In this document: one piece after another, positions 1 through 11,423 of the stretch
Numbering within the stretch: position 1 is the stretch's first letter
Layout of the letters: every line of letters begins with the position of its first letter
NCBI GenBank assembly: GCA_017506865.1
Contig: JAFCMP010000555.1
Location: 434,001-498,000, forward strand
Length of the DNA: 64,000 bases
Source of the DNA: Tribonema minus
Lineage: Eukaryota > Sar > Xanthophyceae > Tribonematales > Tribonemataceae
Direction of reading: 5' to 3'
Notes under the pieces: model-generated
What the model was told of the DNA's origin: nothing
The model's input: the letters and a program-made list of their open reading frames with translations, nothing else
The model's database searches: none
Made by a program: the position numbers and the translations under genes

Positions 1-106
1 TGCACACTGCAGTGTGCCCGCGCTGCATGAGCTCTCTGTGACGCGTTTCGTCACTGCACACGGCGCGTCTGGCGTTGGTGTGGCCGCGGCCGCTGGCGGT
101 CATAGG

Positions 107-122
107 CTAGGGTTAGGGTTAG
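107..122. repeat. interstitial telomere-like tract
   Basis: Two and a half tandem TTAGGG units lie here, upstream of the first gene. Similar short tracts recur through the window, almost always inside introns or spacers. Confidence 0.8.
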
Positions 123-654
123 CTGCCGCATTGCTCGAATCAGCACAGCCGACAAAGCGCACAGCTGCTCACGTGCGTGCTTCCATGTTGCGCCCCGCTC
201 CGCCAAGCTGGAGCAGCAGACTCACGCAACAGACGTTGCTGGCCGAGCTATGAGTAGATTCCAGGCAAGACGAGTATGCTCTCGCTTTGGGCCATGCTGC
301 ACCTGGCGGTACTTTGTGAAATATACGGTCCAACATACGTGTATGCAACTTTGAACAGTGTCGCCGCGGTCCACTTCTTGAAGGTCGGCGCAGGAAACAG
401 CTGGTGCTGTCACATCCTAGGTTATAGGATGTGCGGACTTGTGCGCGTGTGTGTCGTGGCATATATTGCAGGGCACTTGGTGACCCTTTTCAGAGTACAC
501 GCTACACTCCTTACATCGAGTACATGTGATTCTCCCGCGCTGGCGGCGTAGGGCCGGCCTGGGTTTCGGAGGACATGCATACATACCCCGTCAAACTATG
601 AAGGCCCCAACCTAGCCCGCGGCGGCTGTTGCTGCCCTCTTGCCGCAATGACGA

Positions 655-1145
655 TCGACAGATACGCTGCGCGCACAGGCGGCCTGTGCGGCGCTGGCCA
701 CTTGCGTGCACGTTTATGTTTGCGCCCATCTTTTGTGACCTGACTCTGCACGGTTCTCGCTGCGCGTCTGCCGCGGCGCCACCGCCGCCCCCATATACGA
801 CGCGTGGAGAGGTGGCCAGGGCGAGGCGCTAGCGGGCGTGCGGCGCCTCCTCAACCACATGCATGCATACACATGTATACAAGTACCCATATATTGTGGT
901 CTGACTCTGCATGGCTGTCGCTGTGCTTTTCTTGCTATTGCAATGCCGCCGCCAGATACGACGCGCGAAGCGACGGCCTGGGAAAGGCGCTCGCGGGCGT
1001 GCGGCGCCTCCTCGAGCGCAAATGTACATACTTAGCCATGCATTGGAAAGTTTCACAAATATTAGGTATGGTTTGAGGCCACGGACGGCCTGGGAGAGGC
1101 GCTAGCGGGCGGGCGGCACCTCCTCGCCTGCAAATGTAACACTCA
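655..1145 (+). repeat. exon-echo array before exon 1242-1461
   Basis: Four degenerate direct copies of the acceptor region and first part of the exon at 1242 lie here, at about 655-705, 740-860, 905-1030 and 1068-1145. Each copy keeps the stretch that encodes GEALAGVRRLL in the real exon, and two keep the flanking intron text ending CTCTGCACGG. All stop near the RRLLDRF codons, so each is only the 5' part of the exon. Divergence differs between copies. They are intronic and carry frame breaks. Confidence 0.8.
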
Positions 1146-1241
1146 TCCATATACATTAGACAGATTCACAATGTAGAAGTATCAGATATGGTTTGAGGCC
1201 ACAGATCTCACTCTGCACGGCTCTCGCTGCGCCGCCGACAG

Positions 1242-2819
1242 GTACGACGCGCGTAAAGACGGCCTGGGGGAGGCACTCGCCGGCGTGCGGCGCCTCCTGG
1301 ACCGCTTCCAGTCCGCGGGCTACATTGTCGGCTACAAGCTGCAGACGGACTCCATCGACGCGGCGTCGTTCACGGACGGCGCGCCGTGCGCGTTCACGCT
1401 CGTGGTGGACCTGGAGGCGCCGCTGGCGGCCAAGATTCGCCTGGACTATGAGGGGTACAAGGTGGGGGGCTCATGTCAGTGTTGTTAGGGTTAGGGTCTG
1501 CTCCAGGGATTGCATTGGGTCTGCAGTCGGGGTTCAGAGTCAGCAACTTCTTTAGGGGTTTTAGTGTACGCTCGTGGTGGACCTGGAGGCGCCGCTGATA
1601 GCCAGGATCCGCCTGGGCTACGAGGGGTGCAAGGTGGGCGCTTGTGTAAGGCTCAGCCGGGCCCTCATGCGGGTGCCATCGCTGCGTACCTGCGCGCCTG
1701 CGGAGCGCTGGCGTGCCTCGCGGGCTAGCGTCGAGCTTCACCCATCGCTCTTGCGGCCCTCTCCAGCGCCCGAAGCGCGTCAAACGCTCTGCCGTCTTGC
1801 GTGATGGCACGTGACGGTCAGCCGCCAGCGACTCTCAGGTCGCTGCTTCTCACATGAACGCACATGTCACGCGGTGGCCCACCCGTCTCCGCTGAGCACT
1901 GCGCAGGCAATGCTGCCAGACCTCGTCGCGAACGCCGTCGCCGAGTAGGTACCTGCGCAACTGCGACGCCGTCGCGCGCTTCATGACTTAGTGCGCCCAC
2001 CCACCGCGTGTCTTCAACCGCTTCTCGAGACGTCAAGCGCGCCAAAGACTCTCTCCTCGTGGTGCTGCAGCGTGACGCGAGGATCGGTTCGTCCGCATGC
2101 CATGGACTCTGCCTCAACCACATGGAACTGAATCAAAAGGTCCTAGAGCTCTAGGTGACAGAGTGTGGTTGGCCGCAAATGCCTTCCACCAACGAACAAA
2201 CACAATCTTGCAACGATAGCACGTGCTGGCCATTCTGACCGCTGCCGCAGATGATGCTGCCGGACCTCGTCGCGGACGCCGTTGCCGAGTACCTGCGCGC
2301 GGCTGCGGCGGTGCGGCGCGCATCACGAGCTACTGCGCTCACCCACCGCGCGTTCAACCCTTTCTCAACATGTCAAGCGCGCCAAAAAATAACTTCGTTC
2401 GCATGCCATGGACCCTGCCTCGGGCACATTGAATCTCACAAGAATGTGCCCGTGCGCTGCTGCGCAGGCGATGCTGCCGGACCTCGTCGCGAACGCCGCC
2501 GCCGAGTACCTGCGCGGCTGCGGCGCCGTTGCACGCTTAATATGCTCCCCACCGCATGCTCAAACCTTTCCCCGCGTGCCGTGGGCTCTGCGTGGAACAC
2601 ATATAATTCTGAAAGAAAATATGCATGTGCTGGCCTTGCTGAGCTCTGCCGCAGGCGATGCTGCCGGACCTCGTCGCGAACGCCGTCGCCGAGTACCTGC
2701 GCGGCTGCGGCGCCGTCGCGCGCTTCACGAGCTACTACCTGGACGACGCGTACCGGCCGCGCGCCGAGGACTACCGCCCCGTGCAGACGCTCATCGAGTG
2801 GACGCTGGAGGAGCAGTAG
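1242..2819 (+). CDS. unrecognised protein, 3' end of gene (two exons seen)
   Basis: Two exons join in phase. Exon 1242-1461 (acceptor GACAG, donor AAG/GTGGGG) encodes 73 residues running YDARKDGLGEALAGVRRLL to IRLDYEGYK. Exon 2655-2819 (acceptor GCCGCAG) encodes 54 residues from AMLPDLVANAVAEYLRG to IEWTLEEQ and a TAG stop. The exon at 1242 begins one base into a codon, so at least one upstream exon exists, but I could not find it in bases 1-650. The protein is acidic with amphipathic helix-like stretches, and I do not recognise the family. Coding status is supported by clean splice sites, phase agreement and strong GC bias. The intron carries echoes of both exons. Confidence 0.6.
1567..2545 (+). 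repeat. exon-echo array within intron 1462-2654
   Basis: One copy of the 3' end of the upstream exon plus its donor lies at about 1567-1650. It keeps the LVVDLEAPL codons and the AAGGTGGG junction. Three copies of the 5' end of the downstream exon, with its GCAG acceptor, lie at about 1905-1990, 2245-2345 and 2460-2545. The copy nearest the real exon is the most similar. Copies contain stops or base changes. Confidence 0.85.
2127..2194 (+). repeat. dispersed repeat family R1, copy 1
   Basis: This unit starts GAATCAAAAGG and runs through TAGAGCTCTAGGTGACA to TGCCTTCCACCAA. Related copies lie at 8962-9115 (opposite strand, one and a half units), 16248-16310 and 56221-56320. No coding potential is visible. 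It may be a short non-autonomous element, though no terminal repeat or target duplication is clear. Confidence 0.7.
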
Positions 2820-4166
2820 CAGCGCTCAGCATCGTTGCCTGCGTGCGCGCTCGGGTGGTGTCGATGCAGCGCGCATCGCGGGTAGCACCTGCGCGACACT
2901 CAGTGTCCTGTCGATACAACGCATAGCGGTAGCACCTGTGCGACGCTAGTGTCGTAGGGATGCCGAGATGCGGTGTATCGACAGCGCTTGGACGAGCACA
3001 CCTGGTGCAAGGATACGACCGGTGCTGGGAGACAAAAATGGGTGCAAAGTTGAAGTGGAGACGCACTGCATGCCGCCGTGCGCTGACGGTTGATGCACGT
3101 GCTGCTGCCGCAGCGCGCTGAGTCGCGCTGGGCGGCGTCATGAGATGACCGTGTCGGTTTACATGTTGAGCTTGAAGTAGGTGCCTCACATAGGTAGCCA
3201 CAGAGCGTGTTCAGTTTGAAGTTCACTCTGCCGCCTGCCTGCAGGGCGCCTCTATACTCTAGCGCATGCTGTGCGAATTGGATCTTGAGCACTGCTGCAG
3301 CTTAGCACGTTGCACACACTCAAGGTTTAATACTTCGAAGTATCACCTCTGGCCAGCATGTCATACGCATGCATCCTACTAGACCCTCATGCAAGGGGTG
3401 CTTGCGGCGTAGAGCGGCCATGCAGGTGGCACTTGTACGCCACGAAGGCCATGATTTAGGCCGCTGAACACATTTACTTGCTGCTCCATGGAGTGCGCTA
3501 CATCACACACAGGAAATTGATTGATTTAGGTTGATCCTGGGCTTGTTTTTTCTCCATTCTGTCACATCTGTTCTGTACGCAGTGCCGTCTCGTGTTGTGA
3601 AGACGCTTGAGTTTAGCATGCACCTATTGCAATAATGTCGCAATACACAAGTCTTGCACGTAGAATAATGCCAAGGTGATGCCACGTCTTGCCTGCACAG
3701 ACTAGCTAGCAATGGTCTCTCAAGTATTGTCCCCCTGGGCCTCCGCTCTGTTTTCATGGCCCGCTCACTGGGGCAAGAAACAGAGGGGCTCATCCGCGCA
3801 GGAGATACATCAATGTTGCAATCATCCGTGACACACAGATGTGCCATGCACCGACATCGAAATACAAATGTGCCATGCATTGACTAGACTAGAAATAAAA
3901 AGGGAAAGCTTCGCTGCAATGCTTGTGGCATCCAGAAGGCCTTTTTATCGCCGTCAGGGCGAGCAGCTCAAGAGCGAGCACGCACGAGACGAGCAGTGCG
4001 AGCGCAGTAACGGGCGTGTTGGCGCTGTGTGTGAATGCCCGCGCCAGTGTTTTCTTCTGTGCGAAAAGTTTTGCGGTTAGAGCTGGTGTTTGTCCCAGCT
4101 GCTGGGAGATGTCACCCTCCCGCAGCAACTGCGAGACTTCACTGACTTTGAGCGATAGGCAACATC
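2820..4166. other. intergenic spacer
   Basis: I see no convincing gene between the end of the first gene and the LPMO1 start. It holds a copy of the hairpin repeat R2 (about 2905-2995), a palindromic ACTTCGAAGT word near 3333 and AT-richer sequence before 4167. The LPMO1 promoter presumably lies in the last few hundred bases, but no defined box is recognisable. Confidence 0.6.
2905..2995 (+). repeat. repeat family R2, copy 1
   Basis: The segment contains GTGTCGTAGGGATGCCGAGA followed by a TATCGACA half, matching the right arm of the hairpin at 20668-20813. An opposing CTGTCGATAC lies just upstream, so this copy can also fold back on itself. Confidence 0.55.
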
Positions 4167-7100
4167 ATGGTACGGCAAGGGTTCAACTGCTTGTCGTTTC
4201 TGCTGCTGCGCGCAGCCCTCGTGCAAGGCCATGGCTACATCGTGCAACCAGCAGCACGCAATCAGGTGGCATCGAAAGCACCAGGAGTAAATGGCTACAT
4301 CGAGTATGCCTCGTGAGTACACTATGAGACACGGCGCCGGTTTTGACGGCGGCAGGTTTCGCTGGTCCTTGCAATGCACCAAACCGTTGCTGGCGCGTTC
4401 CAACGATCGCATGAAACAGCAAACAGCTCCATGCAGACCTGCAGCTAATCAAAGTTCTGGTTGAACGTCAACGGCTATGCGCTCGTTGTAATGGTGAACG
4501 CATCCTGCACTTCTGCCTCCATGATACTTGAAAAGTACAGTCTTGTCAAAACCTGTTATGCCTTCACAATACTGCGAGCACCATCATGAAATGTCGCGAG
4601 CAAGGGCAGATCTCCACATGGCAGGGCTCGCACATGACAGTGACTGGCATGCTTGCCAGCTGACTGCCTTTGCTGCTGCTCTTGCCTCACCGGCGGCACA
4701 AAAATCTGCCCAGAAAGCCCTACGGCTTGCGCCCGGCGCATGGGAGCCACCAGCTTTTGGTAATGGTATGTCGGTTCTCCTGCCTTGCTTCAGCGGCGGC
4801 AGCGCTGCGCAGAACGCCGAGAGGTCAATGAAAAGTGACGCCATGTAGAATATTATACCTTGACCGATGACAAGTGACGCTGGGCCATGACATATACCTT
4901 GACAAGTGATGCTACATAGGCCTATCATACTTTGCCCATCAGCTCATTGCCCGTGTCGGTATTGCGGAGTGCTGGATGACCAGTGCCGCCACGCTGCTCT
5001 ACTCATCAGCTCATTCAATTAATTTGGCTGTATATGTTGCTTTCTTTTGCCCCCGCTGCGCCGGCGGCAGCTCCGCGTAGAACGCCCAGGGCTCAATGAC
5101 AACTTATGCCAGGCTATTATACCTTTGCCATCAGCTCGTTGCTCGGATATCGATTTCTCTTGCCCCGCTGCACTGCCTCGACCATCAGCCTGTTAGTGAG
5201 CTCACTACGCGAATTGATTTCTCTTGCCCCCGCTGTGTCGCCGGCAGCTCCGCGCAGAACGCCCAGCAGCTCACCAACCTGTGGCGCGACGCCAAGAAGG
5301 GCTTTGCGCTCAAGGTGGACACCTCGCAGGCGGCCAAGCCGCTCGTCGAGATCAACAGTCCGTCCACGAGCAGGCACCTGGCGTGCGGCGATCCCAACCA
5401 GGCCAAGCCCGTGACGAGCAACATCTACACGCTCAGCAACGACCACTACAAGGTGAGACGGCGACGCTGTGGGGCTCAAAAATGTACCCGATGCAAAAAT
5501 CACGAATGTTGTCTTTACTCTTGGCGTGGGAATGTGATGCATGTAGTGCGAGTTTCCCCCGGGGGCGCCGTGTAAGGCTATCTGGCGTATATGCGAAATG
5601 GACATGTGGTCTTGAGGAAATTCATGCGTTTCATGTGACTCTTGCAGATGCGATCTGTACTGCACAGCGTGCATTCCTTCCCAGCTGCGTTTGTGCACTC
5701 ATGCAGTACCACTGCAGCTGCCCCCCCAACCGTATGCAGCCCCATGGGTGTGTTCAGATGACACCAGTTGGGCTACCCCAGTAAGTGCTTGGGCAGCACC
5801 TGCTGCGAGATGCCGCATGTCCTTACCGAGCCGCTGGAAATCAGCGCTCAACAAGTACATTTATGATGTGCACAGTCAAGGCCCGGGCCCACGTCACATT
5901 CAGAGCAGGCCTGCATCACATGTAGAGGCTGAGCACTGGGACAGGTGTGCTCGTATTAGTTAGGCATGCGCCTTCAGGTCGCGGTCGCTGACAGCACTCT
6001 GACGGCACTGAAGCGCTACCGCATCTGCCTGATTGCCGCGAGCCATGAGCCCACATCACTGCTGAAGCACTACTGCTCCTGCCTCATCGCCGCTAGCCAT
6101 GAGCCCGCCGCTATCGCATGCAGCAGCGCTCCACAAACCATAGCCGCAAGTTGTCAGAGACTGACGAGCCCCACGAATTCCACGTGGCATCCCTGCAAGC
6201 TGTCAGCGTCCGATGTGACCGCGCACTCCGCATTAAATTCTGCAAGTTGTCAGGGACTACTTAGTGCGCCCTGTGAAGTCCACATTCAATCCCCCTGCCA
6301 ACACGCAACAGTATTATGTACCGCACGCAGGTGCCGCAGAACTCCACGTTCACCACCAGCACGATCGACATCCAGATAACCATTGAGGTGCACCACGAGG
6401 GCCACTTTGAGTTCTTCCTGTGCGACGTGGGCGAGACGGGCACGGTGACGCAGGAGTGCTTTGACAAGAGGGCGCTCGTGCGCGCGGCGGACGGCTACGC
6501 GAGCCCGCCGTCGCCCGTCGACGCCGCGTACCCTGGCAGGTGCAGTACATGCATACCCTATGCTGTGCTTGCATTTTTACACTCGTGCTTCGAGGTATAC
6601 CCCAAGGCAGGTATGCTACATGCCATATGTTGTACTTGTACCTTGAAGTATGGCATTCGCCGTCGCCCGTCGACGCCGCGTACCCCAGCAGGTGCAGTAC
6701 ATACATAGCCTATCCTTTGCTTGTATTCTTGTACTTATATACCCCGACGCAGGTATGCTACACCTGCCACGTGGTGAAAATGTAGGTTGAGTTATGGTAT
6801 TCCGCCATCGCCCGTCGACGCTGCGTACCCCGGCAGGTGTGATGCATACCGTATGCTGTGCTTGTAGTAGTTTGCCTTGAACCCAAGGCAAATATGCTAC
6901 ACTACACTATAGTCAAGGCAGGTATGCTGCATACATGTGCTGTAGTTATTTCTTGCCTCAGAGTATTCCGCCGTCGCCCGTCGACGCCGCGTACCCCATA
7001 GCGCACGCCACATGCCATACTTTGTGTCTGCAATGCGTGCGTGCTGGCGTAGTACAGTGTTTGGTGCAGTACATTGGTGGCCATGTACACGCTGCGTTTC

Positions 7101-9618
7101 AATCTGTGCGTGGTCCTTACTCTCGGCAAACCGTCACTGTCACTCAGCAGCAGCAGGCAGCAGCGCTGAGTCACCCAGGCGTGCAGTTCGCCATCCACTT
7201 GCGCACAGCGTCCTGGAAATCGTCAGCACTGACACGTTAGTGCACATGGGCAGTTACTAGGCACTTGCATGTGCTGATCTGCCACACGCACTTGTACGCA
7301 CTGGCGCAAGACCCGCAGCAGCTGCGTGCCACAATGCACTGAGCCACCCCCCCCCCCCTTCCCCCGTCCCCAGTAGCCAACTTGAAGTTCTCACTTAGCT
7401 CAACCCATGACTCCCCGAGCAGGGTTGACCCTACCACCACTACTACTGAACTATCCACTGGCACATTCTGCAAGCACCAAGCTGGCTACACACTCACACT
7501 GGGGCACAGGCTGCCTCTGATGCAGCGGTGACCTCAATGTGCCAGCGACACAGCGGTCACCTAGCCGATTTTTTGCACACCCCGTACCCCCCCCCCCCCC
7601 CCCCCCCCCCTCTACCCCCCCCATTCCCCCCCTGCAGGTACTACATTGGCGCCTTCTGCAGGGGCCAGATGGACAAGTACTCGTACACGGTGCGCTACAA
7701 GCTGCCGGCGCTGCAGTGCGCGCGCTGCGTCCTGCAGTGGCACTACATCACGGGCAACGCGTGCCTCGTGCCGGGCGCGCGCGCCTTCAATGCGGCGTGG
7801 CAGGGCTGCGCCCCCAACAAGCAGGCCTCGCGCTTCCCCAACCTCCCCGACTGCGGCGGGCAGCAGGTCACAGAGGAGTTCTGGTGAGCACAAACTCAAG
7901 TTCAACCCCTCGAATTTGGCCCCAAACCCTAACCCTGTACATCGCAAAATGGGGTTGGAGGGTCTCTTGAGACGACCTCCCCGACCTCTCGGGCTGCAGC
8001 GGGCAGCAGGTCACGGAGGAGTTCTGGTGAGCACCGCCCCTGAGTTCAACACGTAACACCGGCCCCAACTTGAAGCCCTAACGCTGTTACTCCTGGAGAG
8101 TCTCTTGGGACGCCTTTCCCCAACCTCCCGGACTGCGGCAGGCAGCAGGTCACGGAGGAGTTCTGGTGAGCCCCGACCACGCGCCTATTTGTTATTACTA
8201 CTTCGAAGTAATTGCTTCATCTTACGTAGCCCCAAGTCCTCACCCCGAGTCTTAAAGGCGCAGACGCTGCCGCTGTTAAACAGTCGCTGACCCCTCCCAC
8301 GTCTTGGACTGCGGCGGGCAGCGGGCCACAGAGGAGTTCTGGCAAGCGCCACTCTCTGAAGCAATGGGCTGATGCCGACGGCTTGACCGATCTCCGTTCT
8401 GAAGCGTAACCCGAGTTTGCCAGCGCTTTGTTCGCCCTAAACTCTGACCCTAACCACGCAGAGGTCGTCAGTGTCATAAAAATCTCTTATAATGACTTCC
8501 CCTACCTCCTGGAGTGCGGCGGGCAGCAGGTCACGGAGGAGCTCTGGTGAGCACTGACGTTGATTACGCCTGATCAACCTGACGTTGCCCTGGACCCTAA
8601 TCCTGACTCCTATGTCTTTGTCTACACCTAGCCCTGGTTCCTCACCCTGAAGCACCCGGAAACCATCACTGCTATAAATGAAGTTTTTCTCGGGAACATG
8701 TTCCTGACCTTCCGAACGGCAAGGGACAGCAGGTTGCGGAGGGGTTCTGGCGAGCTCTACGCGTGAGCCGCGCCCTCGCATCATCAGTCAACTGCCGGCC
8801 GCTGTTGTGTCTGGGCACATTTACATCATCAATCTGCAGCGATGACACCGCCGCCTCGGCCCTTGGTGCCCCCTCCCCGACTGCTGGCAGCCGTTTTGTC
8901 TGACGTGTGGAGCGGCGCTGCCATGCACACATGTATTGCTTGACTCGTCGCTAATTGCCGCAGCAACGGCGACCACGGTCATTGGTGGAAGGCATGTGCG
9001 GCTAACCACACTCGTGGCCAGTTTGATGCAGCAGGGCAACCACGGTGATTGGTGGAAGGCACTGGCGGCTAACCACACCTTGTCACCTAGAGCTGTACGG
9101 TATTTTGAATCATTTTCATGCCTTGTTGCTGCGCGCTCTCCAGGAACTGGGCGGGACGTTGCTATCCTGAACGATGGCATGTGCGGCACGGCATAAAAGG
9201 CCTCAAACCTAACCCAAACCCTACTCAAGTACTGCTAGCAGGCTGGGTCTTAGTGGAAACATGTGTTTCATGCGTTTTGTTACAGCGAGGTATACTCTTG
9301 TGCGTACTTCAAATCTCATCAGAAGCAGACCGTAGCCTCATATAAGCGCGCGCTTGCGTGCTCCTCAGGAACTGCGCCGATGTCACCATCTCGAACAACG
9401 GCATGTGCGGCTACGGCGCTCGCGGCAACGGCACCTGCGCCACCAAGGGCCAGTGCTGCGACAAAAACGGCTACTGCAGGAAGTGCGCGCGCAGGGCGGC
9501 GGCGACGCTGCTGAGCGGCGAGCAGTCAGATTTTGAAGTTGAAATTGAACCTGAAGTTGAAGTTGAAGCTGAACAAGAGCAGGGTGCCGCGCAGTCCAAT
9601 CTACGAGCCGTCGTGTAG
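4167..9618 (+). CDS. secreted lytic polysaccharide monooxygenase, AA15/chitin-binding type-4-like (LPMO1)
   Basis: Five exons (4167-4312, 5248-5452, 6331-6539, 7638-7883, 9369-9618) join in phase to give 351 residues. A hydrophobic signal peptide (residues 1-21) ends before HGYIVQPAARN, so the mature protein starts with the histidine that LPMOs use in the copper 'histidine brace'. RHLACGDPNQ (His about 92) is the best candidate for the second histidine. HHEGHFEFFLCD, CVLQWHYITGN and the Cys pattern match the beta-sandwich core of AA15/type-4 chitin-binding proteins. The last exon has a hevein-like Cys cluster (MCGYG...NGTC...QCC...GYC), which suggests chitin binding, then an acidic VEIEPEVEVEAE tail. 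The enzyme would oxidatively cleave chitin or a related glycan outside the cell or in the endomembrane system; the substrate is inferred. Start chosen as the only Met giving signal peptide plus His1. Confidence 0.88.
4660..5120 (+). repeat. exon-echo array in LPMO1 intron 1
   Basis: Degenerate copies of the intron 1 acceptor and first codons of exon 2 (real junction CCGGCAG/CTCCGCGCAGAA) lie at about 4660-4720, 4785-4850 and 5040-5120. The last two share a further downstream block ending TATTATACCTT, so the duplicated unit was longer than the exon fragment. Confidence 0.75.
6655..7005 (+). repeat. exon-echo array in LPMO1 intron 3
   Basis: Three direct copies of the 3' end of exon 3 lie at about 6655-6705, 6800-6845 and 6960-7005, after the true junction at 6539. 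Each keeps CCGTCGACGC-like codons and the GTACCC end; the first two retain a GCAGGTG-type donor. Spacing is about 140-160 bp. Confidence 0.88.
7587..7610 (+). repeat. poly(C) tract before LPMO1 exon 4
   Basis: An uninterrupted run of about 24 C, followed by further C-rich text, leads straight into the CCTGCAG acceptor of exon 4 at 7638. It probably acts as the polypyrimidine tract. The matching position before LPMO2 exon 4 is also C-rich on its sense strand. Confidence 0.8.
7975..8890 (+). repeat. exon-echo array in LPMO1 intron 4
   Basis: At least five direct copies of the last 40-60 bases of exon 4 plus its donor lie at about 7975-8035, 8108-8172, 8290-8345, 8495-8550 and 8700-8760, with a very decayed sixth near 8870. 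They keep GGGCAGCAGGTCAC and GAGGAGTTCTGGTGAGC in various states. Two retain a perfect TTCTGGTGAGC donor. Spacing grows from about 140 to about 207 bp. Confidence 0.92.
8962..9115 (-). repeat. dispersed repeat family R1, copy 2 (one and a half units)
   Basis: On the minus strand a full R1 unit (9115 down to about 9025) is followed by a partial unit (about 9015 to 8962). Both contain GCCTTCCACCAAT and ACCGTGGT blocks shared with the copy at 56221. Confidence 0.7.
9131..9192 (+). repeat. exon echo before LPMO1 exon 5
   Basis: One copy of the exon 5 acceptor and first codons: CTCCAGGAACTG, later CCTGAACGATGGCATGTGCG. It resembles the real exon 5 start at 9369, and a telomere-like tract (about 9200-9225) lies between them. 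Confidence 0.8.
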
Positions 9619-11423
9619 TGGCATGTACATGACGGACGGTCCCGCGGGTTTTGCCCGGGAGCGCGGCTGACATACTTCAAGTAGTATTTCAACTTCAAAT
9701 AGTAGAAGTGTCGCTCGTGCCGGCACTGCGCAGCACAGCGCGCATGCCGCCTTGGTACCAACGCCTCACATGGACACAAGCTTGTACATAGCGGCAATCT
9801 CAGCGTGACACAAGCAAGCCAGCAAAAAACTATGAAATATGGCGGCGAGGAGGTTCGCAGTAGCCCATGAGCACACCAAATTTGCGCGCGGTCATTGCTC
9901 GTGCGACAACGTCGAGCTACGGCTCGAATTGTTCGCAAAGAGGCAACGTGAACGTGAACATAGTTGAAAGTTGTGTGTGCGGGGGGGAAGGGGAGGGAAT
10001 ATTAATTGACAAAGTGTGCACGGCGTTCTCCACGACGGTCACACATGTCAGGAGCAGATTGCTGCGCATGCGGCGGCAGTAATGACTACTGCGCAACCAG
10101 CGCCCAGCCGTAATGGTTCAGGAAATTGCCATGCTGCTGTGTGTCGCTGTGACGTGTGCAGCGCGACTGTGCATGCAGGATTGAACTTGCGCACACCACA
10201 TACTTCAATCAACAAGTGAATGCGAGCAAATGCATGATCCACCATTGCGCTCCAGCCATGGTGACTACAGTCTCCCTGCGACACGATGCGTGCATTTGCA
10301 CAGCATGCCCCTGGCGCACCAAAAAAGACAGGCTGTCTGCTTCGTGCGGTAGGTATGCAGCTGAAAGCTAAATTGGCCTTTTCGAGAAGCTCAAATGTGT
10401 CGGCCCGCATATAACAAGCGCGAAGGCAGCGCTGCCTTCGGCTCAATGCCTTCAATCAACCATGCTGTGATTCCTGTGGATGCCATAGTTCTGCTTTGGT
10501 TGTGCAGTGCACGACTCTCAGCATATAGACAAGTCGCTACTAGCAGTACCCTGAGGGATGTTGACGTCTTGTGTCCGGGGGGGGCTATCCCGAAGGGGGG
10601 GCGGGGGGATGCGGGGTGCGCTTGAAGTTGCATGTGAGCCAATCTCCTGCGGGCCTTTCCATAAGTCCAGCGCGTGTGTCACGGTGTGCAATAATCAGAC
10701 CGAAGAATGCGGACGATGTTGAGAAGAGCACAGACATTGTAATGCCAGACGGCAAAGCACAAATAAGGGGAAAAAGTGGTGGAAGCAGAAAGTACTTTTG
10801 TTACATGCGAGTGACAATACATTGAGCGTATGTGGCAAAAGCAGAATACACTTACTCCCCCCCCCCCCACATTGCAGGGTGCTCAGTAATGAGCGCTGTT
10901 GCCTCATTGGCAGCGCTCAGCAATGGAGTGCTGCGCTCCATCGCATTCAGCGTCCGCATCTAGCGCCCACCGCCATAGCGCAATACTCCAAACAAAAGTC
11001 TCTACAGGTAAGGACCAAACTCAAATGCCCAGATGCCACACTTTTACAACCAAGGCATATTTACATAGCACAAAACACGATGCTTGGCAAAGCGCCGCAC
11101 ACTCTGACACAACAATACTCACCCGCCACATAAGAGCATTGCCGTTTTCCTGTATCCTTCAACAGCTCCCGTGCCCCCCCCCCTCCGCGCACGCCCCCCG
11201 CCCCCGTGCGCCCTCCCTCGCCCCTCAAATATCACCTCGGGGTCCTCAGCGCATTTCTTTTGCACGGCCCTGAACACCAAGATGGTAGGACTGCACAACA
11301 GCAGCAGCAGCGGCACTCAACCAGGCGCTGCAGTCCTCAGCAGCAGTGCTCTGTGCAGCGGCAGCGGCGGCGGCGGCAGCAGCGGCGGCAGCGACGGCGG
11401 TGGCAGCGGCAATGCCATTGCTC
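9619..11423. other. spacer between LPMO1 and the interdigitated gene pair
   Basis: No gene is supported. The first 100 bases hold a cluster of ACTTCAA/TTGAAGT words, and G-rich runs occur near 9985 and 10575. A conserved-looking stretch near 11220-11285 reads NITSGSSAHFFCTALNTK on the + strand and VFRAVQKKCAEDPE on the - strand, each beside a possible splice site. I cannot decide which, if either, is coding. Confidence 0.5.

Noticed and set aside
107-122. True chromosome end
   Set aside because: The TTAGGG tract is only about two and a half units long and similar tracts occur throughout the window, so this is interstitial, not a telomere.
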